Below are positions 1 through 8,737 of a stretch of 64,000 nucleotides of DNA, piece after piece. The notes under the pieces are model-generated. The model was not told where the DNA came from. It was given only the letters and a program-made list of their open reading frames with translations, and did no database searches. Position 1 is the first letter of the stretch. The number at the start of each line of letters is the position of its first letter. Source of the stretch: Flavobacterium sp. Sd200 (GTDB lineage Bacteria; Bacteroidota; Bacteroidia; Flavobacteriales; Flavobacteriaceae); contig NZ_WUMN01000006.1 of the NCBI RefSeq assembly GCF_009826935.1, forward strand, positions 124,001 through 188,000, read 5' to 3'. The translations under genes and the position numbers were made by a program.

Positions 1-750
1 ACGGCAAGCCAGATCGTACCTAATGGAACTTATAGGTTAAGACACCGTGTATCGGGCAGATATCTTGACAATCTTGGTGCTACGACCGATGGTGCACAGG
101 TGGTACAATGGGATAACAGCCCCTCATTAAACCAACGCTGGGTAATAACTTATTCTGGTAGCGGCTATTTTAAATTAAAGGCTGTTACGGGTGGCAAATA
201 CCTTGATAATGTAAATGCTACGGCCGATGGCAGTCCTGTTGCACAGTGGACCAGCAGCCCTTCTTACAATCAGCAATGGGCTATTTCGGCAGCAGGACCA
301 TACTATAAAATAACCAACCGTTCTAATGGTAAATGTGTAGATAGTGGAGGACTTACTGCCAACGGTTCGGTATTGCAGTTTTGGTACAGTAATACGAGTA
401 TTAACCAACAATGGGAACTCGAATATGTTAGCAATTCTACAGCAAGGATGGCAGGAACTATGGAAGTTGAGGAGCTGGAAGAAGAATCTTCAATTGATCG
501 TTTTTATGGCTCTCCAAACCCTGTAAACGGTTCTTCGTTCGAGCTTGTGGCCTATAACAAAATGGCATCAGATGTAAAAATATCTATAGTCAATATATCA
601 GGCCAGATTGTTTATAATAAAGATATGGGCAGGCAGCAGGCAGGCGAATTTAAACACAGTATAAATGTGTCTTCATTAAGTGCAGGTGTGTACATTGTAA
701 CTATGAACAGCGGAGGCGGACCCAAAAGCTTCAAGCTGATCAAAAATTAG
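1..750 (+). CDS. T9SS-secreted protein with ricin-type lectin domain, 5' end missing
   Basis: The frame is open from base 1, so the start lies outside the window; 249 residues are visible. The first 150 residues or so form a ricin B-like beta-trefoil: three QxW signatures (QRW, QQW, QQW) with repeated YLDN/ADGS-type motifs, as in carbohydrate-binding RICIN domains. The last 75 residues or so (from about FYGSPNPV to KLIKN) are a T9SS type A sorting domain, which directs export across the outer membrane and is cleaved at the surface. The missing N-terminal part is probably a glycoside hydrolase or other carbohydrate-active enzyme, but that is inference. A terminator follows. Confidence 0.85.
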   Translation, partial: TASQIVPNGTYRLRHRVSGRYLDNLGATTDGAQVVQWDNSPSLNQRWVITYSGSGYFKLKAVTGGKYLDNVNATADGSPVAQWTSSPSYNQQWAISAAGPYYKITNRSNGKCVDSGGLTANGSVLQFWYSNTSINQQWELEYVSNSTARMAGTMEVEELEEESSIDRFYGSPNPVNGSSFELVAYNKMASDVKISIVNISGQIVYNKDMGRQQAGEFKHSINVSSLSAGVYIVTMNSGGGPKSFKLIKN

Positions 751-780
751 GACTTTCTTCATTTTTTATTTTGTGTATAG

Positions 781-829
781 AACTTTCTTATGGTTAGCTT
801 ATTTTAACCATAGGAAAGTTTATTATTTA
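781..829 (+). terminator. Rho-independent terminator after the ricin/T9SS gene
   Basis: Arms at 781-796 and 805-820 pair over 16 bp with one mismatch and are followed by a T/A-rich tail. It ends transcription of the secreted-protein gene. Confidence 0.75.
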
Positions 830-1085
830 TAATAATTATAGTTTTTTTATTTTTTATAGTTGATTACTATTAAAAGTGACCTCTATAAATTGTTTCTTAT
901 CAATTATTTTTTTGTAGGAATACAAATCCTTATCTAATACTTCAAAACCCTGTAAAAACAGCTTATTTTAAATTTCACATTCTTTGGCTTTGAATTAACT
1001 ACACCTTAACATCCTACAAATGTTAAAAAGCCTTACCTTTATGTTTATAAAGAAAAAAAGATTATTAATTTTAAAAATTATAGTT
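830..1085. other. AT-rich intergenic stretch, no gene seen
   Basis: Very AT-rich spacer between a terminator and the YtxH gene. I see no RNA gene or convincing promoter match, although the promoter of the downstream three-gene cluster must lie here. An upstream in-frame ATG at 1020 extends the next ORF by 22 low-complexity residues and is unlikely to be used. Confidence 0.5.
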
Positions 1086-1427
1086 ATGGCTGGTAAAACA
1101 GGAACCGTAGTAGCAGTACTTGCAGGTGCTGCAATTGGAGCTGCATTAGGAATTTTATTTGCGCCAGACGAAGGTGCTAAAACACGCAAAAAAATTAAAG
1201 ACTCTGCAACAAATAAAGCAGACGAGATCAAAGATAAGATCGCTGAGCTTACTGAAACAGTAAAAAGCAAATTTAGCGGTACTAAGCATGATCTTGAAAG
1301 TGGCCTTGATAATTTGGTAGCTAACGTTGAAGACAAAGCTGACGATATTATTGCTACACTGGAAAAGAAACTTGAAGCACTTAAAAAAGGTGCTAAGCAA
1401 ACAGTAAAAGATACTGCTGAGGCTTAA
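1086..1427 (+). CDS. YtxH domain-containing protein
   Basis: Start chosen at ATG 1086, giving a 113-residue protein that opens with MAGKTG and a Gly/Ala-rich hydrophobic segment (about residues 6-23) followed by FAPDEGAKTRKKI, the hallmark of the YtxH family. The rest is a charged, amphipathic, Lys/Asp/Glu-rich coiled-coil-like tail. YtxH proteins are small stress-associated membrane proteins of unknown biochemical role. It is followed at 17 bp by a holin-like membrane protein and then by a small coiled-coil protein, so the three probably form one envelope-associated operon. Confidence 0.8.
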   Translation: MAGKTGTVVAVLAGAAIGAALGILFAPDEGAKTRKKIKDSATNKADEIKDKIAELTETVKSKFSGTKHDLESGLDNLVANVEDKADDIIATLEKKLEALKKGAKQTVKDTAEA

Positions 1428-1444
1428 TATATAAACTATTGCTC

Positions 1445-1798
1445 ATGGCATTTGAAGAACTAAAAGAAAACGCAGAAGACCTTAAAAACGAGGCCAAAAG
1501 GCTTATAGATGCTAATGTAGCCTACTATAAACTTTGGGGCTTTAAGCTGGCTATGAAGTCTACAGCTATGATGCTCAAACTTTTCCTGCTGGCCACCATG
1601 CTCATTATCGTTACTTTGTTCTTGTCTATTGCCCTGGCATTAGCCTTTGGTTACTGGTTTGATAATTTTGCTTACGGCTTTTTAACCGTTGGTTTTATTT
1701 ATCTTATACTTGCAATTGTGGTGTACAAAGTTCAGGACAAAATTATTGAAGGCCCTATGCTTGCTCAATTTTCGAGGATATTTTTAAAAAAATACTAA
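1445..1798 (+). CDS. Phage-holin-superfamily-like membrane protein (DUF1469 type)
   Basis: Start taken at ATG 1445 (MAFEELKENAED); a TTG two codons upstream also opens the frame. The 117-residue protein has an amphipathic N-terminal helix (about 1-35), two membrane segments (about 40-70 and 74-98) and a short basic C-terminus, matching the holin-X/DUF1469 family common in Flavobacteriaceae. Despite the family name there is no phage context; it lies between YtxH and a small coiled-coil protein. The function is unknown; a role in envelope stress is inferred from the neighbours. Confidence 0.7.
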   Translation: MAFEELKENAEDLKNEAKRLIDANVAYYKLWGFKLAMKSTAMMLKLFLLATMLIIVTLFLSIALALAFGYWFDNFAYGFLTVGFIYLILAIVVYKVQDKIIEGPMLAQFSRIFLKKY

Positions 1799-1801
1799 AC
1801 T

Positions 1802-2041
1802 ATGGCTACCACTAAGATATACAAGTCTTTTGACGAGATAAATAAGGAACTGGAAATACTGAAGGTAGAGAAAGACCTGGCCTATGCACGTTTTAAACGC
1901 GACCTTGAAGAAACTAAAGAAAGCCTGCAACCTGGTAACCTGATAGGGGAGACTCCTAAAAAGGTATTGAGTGTGCTGAGTACTTTTAGTGGTCCTTTAA
2001 AAAGTGCTGCCCTGACTTTTTTATTTAAAAAGTTATTTTAA
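1802..2041 (+). CDS. Small conserved hypothetical protein (DUF6327-like)
   Basis: A 79-residue protein starting 3 bp after the stop of the holin-like gene, so almost certainly cotranscribed. Residues 1-40 are a charged helix (FDEINKELEILKVEKDLAYARFKRDLEE); the C-terminal third is more hydrophobic and ends in FLFKKLF. Small proteins of this kind follow YtxH/holin pairs in flavobacteria and I tentatively place it in DUF6327, from memory only. No enzymatic motif is visible. A strong terminator follows at 2066. Confidence 0.65.
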   Translation: MATTKIYKSFDEINKELEILKVEKDLAYARFKRDLEETKESLQPGNLIGETPKKVLSVLSTFSGPLKSAALTFLFKKLF

Positions 2042-2065
2042 TTGCACATATTCAAAAGAAGAAGT

Positions 2066-2097
2066 AAGGCTGCCTGAATGGGCAGCCTTAGTTTTTT
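2066..2097 (+). terminator. Rho-independent terminator
   Basis: Perfect 9-bp arms AAGGCTGCC (2066-2074) and GGCAGCCTT (2081-2089), then a T-rich run reaching into the end of the convergent EF-hand gene. It closes the YtxH cluster and may act in both directions. Confidence 0.85.
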
Positions 2098-2392
2098 ATT
2101 TTCTGTTCTGTTTTCTTTCGCTTCTGCGTTTTTCTCTAAAAGCTTTAAGTTCATCTTTGTCAATAAACTTGTCTTTGTTGGTGTCAATTTCAGCAAAGTT
2201 TTCTTTTAGTCTGCCGCGTTGTGCTTTTTCTACTTCTGCTTCGCTAAGCTTTCCATCGGCATCTGTATCAAGAGCCTTAAACATTTGTTCAGGATCCTGT
2301 CTTGGCCTTTCCTGTTTGCCTTCCTGTGCAAAGCTTTGCGCTGTTGTAAATATGCCTGCAAGCATAAATACCATTAACCATTTTTTGTTCAT
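2096..2392 (-). CDS. Secreted EF-hand calcium-binding protein
   Basis: A 98-residue protein with a signal peptide (residues 1-22, ending SFAQ). It carries two EF-hand loops: DTDADGKLSEAE (about 42-53), a canonical D-x-D-x-D-G-x-L-x-x-x-E loop, and DTNKDKFIDKDE (about 70-81). The tail is strongly basic (EKRRSERKQNRK). Small periplasmic EF-hand proteins of this type are frequent in Bacteroidota; the role is unknown but calcium binding is likely. It is transcribed alone, convergent with the preceding cluster. Confidence 0.8.
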   Translation of the reverse strand: MNKKWLMVFMLAGIFTTAQSFAQEGKQERPRQDPEQMFKALDTDADGKLSEAEVEKAQRGRLKENFAEIDTNKDKFIDKDELKAFREKRRSERKQNRK

Positions 2393-2470
2393 AACGTTTA
2401 GTTTTTAATTTACAGGTAAGACTTTAGTGAACATAAAAGGTTTAAAGCCAATGCTATATTTAACAAAAAT

Positions 2471-2494
2471 GAGCTATCCATTTACAGATAGCCC
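2471..2494. terminator. Stem-loop, probable terminator of the SPFH gene
   Basis: Arms GAGCTATC (2471-2478) and GATAGCCC (2487-2494) pair with one mismatch. T-rich stretches lie on both sides, so it could act on the minus-strand SPFH transcript. Confidence 0.5.
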
Positions 2495-2546
2495 ATTGTT
2501 TTTAATTGTAAAATAAGATTTTTTAATAGAGAGAAGTTAAATAAAA

Positions 2547-3542
2547 TTAATCATTACGTTCTCCATCTTTGTTGTAATCCGCATCCGGGTTTTGATAGTA
2601 TTTTCTTTCCTGATCCGGTTTATTGTTTTTCTTCTTGGCATCTTTAATAGCCTCTCCCACCTGGTTAGATGCTGTAAACGATGCCACCATGTTGTTTAGC
2701 ATATCGCTTCCTGCTTGTGGCGAGTTTGGTAACAGTATAAGGTTAGAGTTAGTATCTGCACCAATGGCCTGCAATGTATCATAATGTTGTGTAACCACAA
2801 TAAGTGCTGATGCTTCCTGGCTGTTTATGCCAACATTATTAAGTACTTCTACACTTTCTACAAGACCACGGGCAATTTCACGTCGCTGATCTGCAATACC
2901 CTGGCCCTGAAGTTTTTTACTTTCTGCTTCAGCCTCTGCTTTTTTAACAATGCGAATGCGTTGTGCCTCTGCCTCAAACTCTGCCGCCGATTTTTCCCTA
3001 TCGGCAGCATTAATACGGTTCATAGCATTTTTAACCTGTGGATCCGGGTCAATATCTGTTATTAGTGTGTTTATAATGTCATAGCCATAGGTAGTCATAG
3101 CTTCGTTAAGCTCGCGTTTAACAGCAATTGCTATATCATCTTTACGCTCAAAAACATCATCCAGTTTAAGCTTAGGTACTTCCGCTCTTACCACATCAAA
3201 CACATAGCTGGTTATCTGGTCGTGCGGATATTCCAGTTTGTAAAAAGCATCATATACATTGGTTTGAATAACCTTAAACTGTACCGATACCTTCATTTTT
3301 ACAAACACATTTTCTTTGGTCTTGGTTTCTATAATAACATCCAACTGTTGTATTTTAAGGTTTATCCTGCCTGCAATTTTATCTATAACAGGTATTTTAA
3401 GGCTAAGTCCTGCATGACGTATGCCCTGAAATTTGCCAAAACGTTCTACAATTACTGCACTTTGCTGCTTTACGGTAAAAAATGAGGAAAGAAAAATAAA
3501 TACTCCAAAAAACAGGAGTACATAAATAAAAATTGATCCCAT
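2547..3542 (-). CDS. SPFH/Band 7 (stomatin/prohibitin-like) membrane protein
   Basis: 331 residues. An N-terminal membrane anchor (about 3-22) is followed by the SPFH domain (VKQQSAVIVERFGKF onward, about 24-200) with the typical QFKV, YDAFYKL and VRAEVPKLKLDDVF segments. A long Ala/Glu/Lys-rich helix follows (EKSAAEFEAEAQRIRIVKKAEAEA in shortened form, about 185-225), and the tail is polar and Asn-rich. Such proteins form oligomeric membrane rings or microdomains and often associate with proteases. No NfeD partner gene is adjacent, so it is not a clear qmcA or yuaG-type operon. It is monocistronic. Confidence 0.88.
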   Translation of the reverse strand: MGSIFIYVLLFFGVFIFLSSFFTVKQQSAVIVERFGKFQGIRHAGLSLKIPVIDKIAGRINLKIQQLDVIIETKTKENVFVKMKVSVQFKVIQTNVYDAFYKLEYPHDQITSYVFDVVRAEVPKLKLDDVFERKDDIAIAVKRELNEAMTTYGYDIINTLITDIDPDPQVKNAMNRINAADREKSAAEFEAEAQRIRIVKKAEAEAESKKLQGQGIADQRREIARGLVESVEVLNNVGINSQEASALIVVTQHYDTLQAIGADTNSNLILLPNSPQAGSDMLNNMVASFTASNQVGEAIKDAKKKNNKPDQERKYYQNPDADYNKDGERND

Positions 3543-3592
3543 GGTTAATTGTTTTTTATTGATTAGGGGTAAGATACAAATTTTTGTTACAT

Positions 3593-3620
3593 AAAAAAAC
3601 CTCCCGGTTAGGGGAGGTTT
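3593..3620 (-). terminator. Rho-independent terminator of gltX
   Basis: AAACCTCCC (3597-3605) pairs with GGGAGGTTT (3612-3620); read on the minus strand it is followed by a run of T residues, just after the gltX stop. Confidence 0.85.
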
Positions 3621-3625
3621 AAATC

Positions 3626-5140
3626 TTAAAGCGTTTGGACTGCTTTATTTATACGACTAATGGTTTCTTCTTTACCTATCAGTTCCATAATGTCAAACAG
3701 GTGTGGGCCTTTTAAAGAGCCTACAAGGCTTATTCTTAGCGGTTGCATTACTTTACCCATGCCAACACCTTTTTCCTCAATCCAGGCCTTTACAACGCTT
3801 TCTGTATTGGCAGATGTAAAGTCTAAGGTATTTTCTAAAACAACAGTTAGCTCTTTCAGTAGTTCATTGGTTTCAGGCTTCCAGTTTTTAAGGGCTTTTT
3901 CGTCATATTCTGCCGGAGCCACAAAAAAGTAATCGCTTAAATCCCAAAGTTCGCTTGCAAATGTTGCGCGTTCTTTTACCAAACCTACAACTTTGGTAAT
4001 AGTTTCAATAGACTTGTTTATACCTTTTTGAAGCAGGATGTGCGACAGCTGTGTTGCAAGTGTTGCATTATCCTGGCGGCCAAAATACTGGTGGTTGAAC
4101 CATTTGTTCTTTTCAGGATCAAATTTAGCTCCGGCTTTATGCACACGCTCCAGGTCAAAAATGTTAACAAGTTCATCAAGTGTAAACAACTCCTGGTCAG
4201 TGCCCGGATTCCATCCTAACAAGGCAAGGAAATTAACCACAGCTTCGGGCAAAAAGCCCTGTTCGCGATATCCCATAGATTTTGTACCGTCGGGGTTTGT
4301 CCACTCTAACGGGAACACCGGGAAACCAAGCTTATCGCCATCGCGTTTAGAAAGCTTACCGTTGCCTACAGGTTTAAGTATTAGTGGAAGGTGGGCAAAC
4401 TTAGGGGCTTCCCAACCAAAGGCTTTATACAACAGTTCGTGCAGCGGCATAGAAGGTAACCATTCCTCACCACGAATAACATGGCTGGTTTCCATTAAAT
4501 GGTCGTCTACAATATTAGCAAGGTGGTAGGTAGGCATGCCATCGCTTTTAAACAACACCTTATCGTCTAAAAGATTGGTGTCAAACTTAATATCACCACG
4601 AATAATGTCGTGAAGGAACAACGTTTCGCCAACAGGTATTTTAAAACGGATAACATATTCTTCGCCATTGGCAATGCGTTGTGCGGTTTCTTCAGCAGGA
4701 ATGTTAAGCGAATTATCTAATGTTCCACGATTGGCATGGTTATAAATAAACGTTTTTCCGGCGGCTTCTTCGGTTTTGCGAAGCTCATCTAAAGCTTCGG
4801 CTGTATCAAACGCATAATACGCCCAACCGCTGTTAATAAGCTGCTGTGCATACTGTACATAAATTTCTTTACGTTCGCTCTGGCGGTACGGGCCAAACTT
4901 TTCGTTCTTTCCCACGCCTTCATCAAACGGAATGCCGCACCAGTTAAGCGCTTCAATTATATATTCTTCTGCACCGGCAACGTAGCGGTTTTGGTCGGTA
5001 TCCTCTATACGCAGGTAAAAGGTACCGCCATGTTTTTTGGCAAATAAATAATTAAACAAGGCTGTTCTTACACCGCCTATGTGTAAAGGCCCTGTGGGGC
5101 TGGGTGCAAAACGCACGCGAACTGGCTTAGACATGCTCAT
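3626..5140 (-). CDS. gltX: Glutamyl-tRNA synthetase
   Basis: 504 residues, normal for a class I glutamyl-tRNA synthetase, which charges tRNA-Glu with glutamate in the cytoplasm. The class I HIGH signature appears as HIGG (about 20-23) in FAPSPTGPLHIGG and the KMSKS loop as KLSKR (about 262-266). The conserved RIEDTDQ and GMPTYHLANIVDDHLM segments are present, and the C-terminal anticodon-binding region is intact. Starts at 5140 and 5134 are both possible (MSMSKPVRVRF). A -7 promoter match lies 15 bp upstream and a terminator directly after, so it is probably monocistronic. Confidence 0.97.
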   Translation of the reverse strand: MSMSKPVRVRFAPSPTGPLHIGGVRTALFNYLFAKKHGGTFYLRIEDTDQNRYVAGAEEYIIEALNWCGIPFDEGVGKNEKFGPYRQSERKEIYVQYAQQLINSGWAYYAFDTAEALDELRKTEEAAGKTFIYNHANRGTLDNSLNIPAEETAQRIANGEEYVIRFKIPVGETLFLHDIIRGDIKFDTNLLDDKVLFKSDGMPTYHLANIVDDHLMETSHVIRGEEWLPSMPLHELLYKAFGWEAPKFAHLPLILKPVGNGKLSKRDGDKLGFPVFPLEWTNPDGTKSMGYREQGFLPEAVVNFLALLGWNPGTDQELFTLDELVNIFDLERVHKAGAKFDPEKNKWFNHQYFGRQDNATLATQLSHILLQKGINKSIETITKVVGLVKERATFASELWDLSDYFFVAPAEYDEKALKNWKPETNELLKELTVVLENTLDFTSANTESVVKAWIEEKGVGMGKVMQPLRISLVGSLKGPHLFDIMELIGKEETISRINKAVQTL

Positions 5141-5154
5141 AAATTTTAATAGTA

Positions 5155-5162
5155 CAAAGATA
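5155..5162 (-). promoter_or_regulatory. -7 element upstream of gltX
   Basis: Minus-strand TATCTTTG matches the flavobacterial -7 consensus TAnnTTTG, 15 bp before the gltX start. No good -33 TTG partner is seen at the usual distance. Confidence 0.45.
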
Positions 5163-5166
5163 GCGG

Positions 5167-5202
5167 TTTAATAATTTGGAAATTTGATAATTTGAAAATG
5201 TG
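5167..5202. repeat. Solo degenerate 7-8 nt repeat array (AATTTG type)
   Basis: Iterations of AATTTGG, AAATTTG and ATAATTTG in the gltX-DUF4175 divergent spacer. The unit is the same as that bordering the second four-helix-bundle cassette in the suf operon (52815-53250), but no such gene is present here. Confidence 0.6.
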
Positions 5203-5225
5203 ACAATTCGTTATTGTAGCTCTAA

Positions 5226-5261
5226 AACCAAGAACCAAGAACTATCAACTGACAACCAATA
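5226..5261. repeat. Solo heptamer repeat array (AACCAAG type)
   Basis: Two exact AACCAAG units in tandem (5226-5239), then AACTATC, AACTGAC and AACCAAT with strict 7-nt period. It lies right beside the AATTTG array, so two array types meet in one 219-bp spacer. Confidence 0.65.
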
Positions 5262-5359
5262 ACATTATCAACAATGTGGCATAATATTTTACGTTTATCC
5301 TATCAATAGAATTTGTATTTTTATCGGTTATTAACAACATTCGCTATTTTATAAACATT

Positions 5360-8300
5360 TTGGAAGCAAAAAATATCATATACGCCAAGCTGGAGAGCTT
5401 TATAAAGAAGTATTATACCAACGAGCTTATTAAAGGTAGCCTCTTTTTTGTGGCCATTGGCCTGCTGTATTTTATAGCCACTACGCTGGTAGAATATTTT
5501 TTATGGCTGCCTACTAAAGGCAGGGTTGCCCTTTTTTGGGTATTTATAGGTGTTGAGCTTTTTTTACTCTTCAGGTTTATACTGTTCCCGGTGTTCAAAT
5601 TATTCAAGCTGCAAAAGGGGATTGATTACAAACAGGCATCGGCTATTATTGGCAGTCACTTTAGCGAAGTGGGAGATAAGCTGACTAATTTTTTACAGTT
5701 ATCTGCAGCTACAGAGCAGTCAGAACTATTACTGGCTTCTATAGACCAAAAGGCAAACAACCTGCAACCAATACCGTTTAGCAATGCGGTTAATTTTAAA
5801 AAGAATTTAAAATTTGTTCCCTATGCTGCTGTACCGTTACTACTGATTTTGTTTTTCCTTATAAGCGGTAACTCGGCTGTACTCACTAAAAGTTTCGATA
5901 GGGTAGTGCATTATGATACGCACTTTGCACCGCCTGCTCCATTTGAATTTATCATTACAAATAAATCGCTCATGGCGCAGCAGGATACTGATTTTTTACT
6001 TGAGGTGCATACTCAGGGAAGTGTAGTGCCAGAGAATGCCATGATAACTATTGGGGAAGAGAATTATTATTTAGAGAATGTAAAGCCGGGTGTTTTTCAG
6101 TACCGTTTTGAAAAGCCCACAAAAGATATTTCTTTTCAGTTAAAGGCTAACGAAGTTACTTCCCAGCCTTATGAACTGGATGTTGTTGCTGTACCTACCA
6201 TTGCTAATTTTGAAATGTTGTTGCAATTCCCGTCTTATCTTGGCCGTAAAGCAGAAGTTGTACAGGGAACAGGTAATGCCATAGTGCCTGAGGGTACTAA
6301 AGTGACCTGGAAAGTAAACGCCCTTGCCACTAAAAATATACAATGGAGCAGTAATGGGGCGGTTACTTCGTTCACATCTGACGAAAATGTGTTTACAGTA
6401 TCTAAAAATATAATTCAAAACACAGATTATCAAATTATTACCTCTAATGATAAGGTAAAAAACCACGAAAAACTGCAATATCAGATAAATACCATCAAAG
6501 ACCAGTACCCAACCATTACTGTTGAGAACGCACCCGACAGTTTAAAGCTTAAAAAGGACATTATTCTTGGGCAGGTTTCAGACGATTACGGTTTGACAAA
6601 ACTACAGGTGGTGTATTATCCGCAGGATAACCCTGATGCTGCCAAGCGTGGAACATTAGCAATTAAAAAGCAGGCTTACGATAGGTTTTACTATTCGTTT
6701 CCTACAGGCTTATCCATTCAGGAGGGTGTCAACTACGAATATTATTTTGAGGTTTTTGATAATGATGCCGTGCACAATTATAAGAGTGCAAAGTCGTCTG
6801 TTTTTTCTCATAGAGAACTTACTGCCGATGAAAAACAGGATAATGTTTTACAGGAGCAGAACAGCAACATCAACAGCTTAGAAAAGTCAATCAAAAATCA
6901 GGAGAAGCAAAACAGCGAATTAGACAAGCTTCAAAAAATGGGTAAAGAGAAGACCAATCTTGATTTTAAAGACCAGAAGAAAATTCAGGATTTCATTAAC
7001 CGCCAAAAGCAGCAGGATGAAATGATGAAGGAATATTCTAAAAAACTTCAGGATAACCTGGAGCAGTTTAATCCTGAAAAGAAAGATGAGTTTAAAGAGG
7101 AACTGATGCAGCGCCTTGAAAAGAATGAAAAGGAGGCAGAGAAAAACCAAAAACTTTTAGACCAGTTAAAGGAACTTACCAATAAACTTAAAGAGGAGGA
7201 GCTGTTTGATAAGGTAGACCAATTTAAACAGCAAAGCAAAAACAGCACTAAAAACCTGGAGCAGCTGGTAGAACTTACCAAGCGTTTTTATGTTGAGAAG
7301 AAAGCAGAACAGGTTGCCGAAAAATTAGAAAAGCTTTCCGAAAAGCAGGAGCAGCTTTCTGAAAATAAAGACAACAATGCTCAAAAGCAGGATGCCATAA
7401 ACAAGGAGTTTGACAAGCTGCAGGATGAGATGCGTGAGCTGGATAAGCAAAACAAGGAACTTAAAAAGCCTATGGATATTCCTGTTGATGAGAAGCAGGA
7501 GAAGAGTATAGATGAAGATATGAACAAAGCCGAAGAAGAATTGAGCAAACCCGGTGACGATAAAAATAAGCAGAGCAAGGCCAAACCCAAACAAAAAAGT
7601 GCTGCCCAAAAGATGAAGCAAATGGGCGAGAAGATGCAAATGCAAATGGAGGGTGGCGAGCAGGAACAGCTTGAAGAAGATGTAAAGATGCTTCGACAGA
7701 TACTGGATAACCTTTTGGCTTATTCATTTTCTCAGGAAGATGTTATGAAACAGTTTAAAGGTTCGAATACCCGCGCTGCAAATTTTGCCAAATATTTGAA
7801 AAGACAACAGGATCTTAAACTACAATTTGGTCATGTAGACGACAGCCTTTTTGCCATGTCTTTGCGTAACCCAAAAATATCTGAAAATATTACAAAGGAA
7901 GTTGGCAATGTACACTATTATGTAGACAAAGCATTGTCTGACCTTGCCGATAATGTGGTGCCAAGAGGGGTCAGCAATCAGCAATATGCCATTACCTCTG
8001 CTAATAAACTTGCCGATTTTTTAAGTGATGCACTTAACAATATGCAAATGGAAATGAATATGTCTGGATCAGGTTCGGGTAAAGGTAAAGGCAAAAGTCA
8101 GGGTAGTGATGTGCAACTTTCAGATATAATTAAAAAGCAGGAAGGCTTATCTAAAAAGATGCAGGAAGGTATGAAAGGCAAGAAGCCGGGTGAAGGCAAA
8201 GAAGGAAGCCAGAGTGGCGAGGGTCAAGGTGAAGGAGAAGGCCAGGGCAAGGACGGTAAAGGTCAGAAGTCAGGCGGAAAACAAAAAGGCGGTCAACAAG

Positions 8301-8737
8301 GCGAAGGTGATGGACAGGATGGTGAAGGTGATGCCGGAGAATTGCTTGAAATTTATAAAGAGCAGCAAAAGCTAAGGGAGCAGTTACAACAAATGCTTGA
8401 TAAGAAAGGTATGGGCGGTAATGGGCAGGCTGCAGCAAGACAAATGAAGGAAATAGAAAAGCAGTTGTTGAATAAAGGTTTCCGTAATGAGACCATGCAG
8501 AAGATGCTAAACTTAAAACAGGAGTTGCTAAAGCTTGATAAAGCGATGCAGCAGCAAGGCGAGGAAAACAAAAGACAAAGTCAAACTAATAAAAAGGACT
8601 TTAATAATACGACAAACGAATTGCCTGCTTCTTTAAAAGAATATTTAAACAGCGTAGAGATTTTGAACAGACAAACACTACCTTTGCGCCCTAATTTTAA
8701 TCAAAAGGTTCAAACCTATTTTAGAAAAGATGATTGA
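5360..8737 (+). CDS. DUF4175 family large membrane-anchored coiled-coil protein
   Basis: 1125 residues from a TTG start at 5360; no upstream in-frame ATG exists. Three membrane segments are visible (about 27-50, 56-78 and 152-172). A periplasmic beta-rich region follows (about 185-490), then a long Lys/Glu/Gln coiled coil (about 495-780), a helical segment (about 790-900) and a low-complexity Gly/Lys/Glu/Gln stretch (about 905-990) before a last helical part. The order matches the DUF4175 family of flavobacteria, whose function is unknown. Its 3' end overlaps ybeY by 8 bp, so the two are translationally linked. An older database label of ATPase is not supported by any Walker motif I can see. 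Confidence 0.85.
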   Translation: MEAKNIIYAKLESFIKKYYTNELIKGSLFFVAIGLLYFIATTLVEYFLWLPTKGRVALFWVFIGVELFLLFRFILFPVFKLFKLQKGIDYKQASAIIGSHFSEVGDKLTNFLQLSAATEQSELLLASIDQKANNLQPIPFSNAVNFKKNLKFVPYAAVPLLLILFFLISGNSAVLTKSFDRVVHYDTHFAPPAPFEFIITNKSLMAQQDTDFLLEVHTQGSVVPENAMITIGEENYYLENVKPGVFQYRFEKPTKDISFQLKANEVTSQPYELDVVAVPTIANFEMLLQFPSYLGRKAEVVQGTGNAIVPEGTKVTWKVNALATKNIQWSSNGAVTSFTSDENVFTVSKNIIQNTDYQIITSNDKVKNHEKLQYQINTIKDQYPTITVENAPDSLKLKKDIILGQVSDDYGLTKLQVVYYPQDNPDAAKRGTLAIKKQAYDRFYYSFPTGLSIQEGVNYEYYFEVFDNDAVHNYKSAKSSVFSHRELTADEKQDNVLQEQNSNINSLEKSIKNQEKQNSELDKLQKMGKEKTNLDFKDQKKIQDFINRQKQQDEMMKEYSKKLQDNLEQFNPEKKDEFKEELMQRLEKNEKEAEKNQKLLDQLKELTNKLKEEELFDKVDQFKQQSKNSTKNLEQLVELTKRFYVEKKAEQVAEKLEKLSEKQEQLSENKDNNAQKQDAINKEFDKLQDEMRELDKQNKELKKPMDIPVDEKQEKSIDEDMNKAEEELSKPGDDKNKQSKAKPKQKSAAQKMKQMGEKMQMQMEGGEQEQLEEDVKMLRQILDNLLAYSFSQEDVMKQFKGSNTRAANFAKYLKRQQDLKLQFGHVDDSLFAMSLRNPKISENITKEVGNVHYYVDKALSDLADNVVPRGVSNQQYAITSANKLADFLSDALNNMQMEMNMSGSGSGKGKGKSQGSDVQLSDIIKKQEGLSKKMQEGMKGKKPGEGKEGSQSGEGQGEGEGQGKDGKGQKSGGKQKGGQQGEGDGQDGEGDAGELLEIYKEQQKLREQLQQMLDKKGMGGNGQAAARQMKEIEKQLLNKGFRNETMQKMLNLKQELLKLDKAMQQQGEENKRQSQTNKKDFNNTTNELPASLKEYLNSVEILNRQTLPLRPNFNQKVQTYFRKDD

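Noticed and set aside
1439..1444. TTG start for the holin-like gene
   Set aside because: An ATG two codons later gives the expected N-terminus.
7325..7645. Long antisense ORFs inside the DUF4175 gene
   Set aside because: They arise from the low-complexity Lys/Glu/Gln codons read backwards; hydrophobic nonsense composition and no start context.
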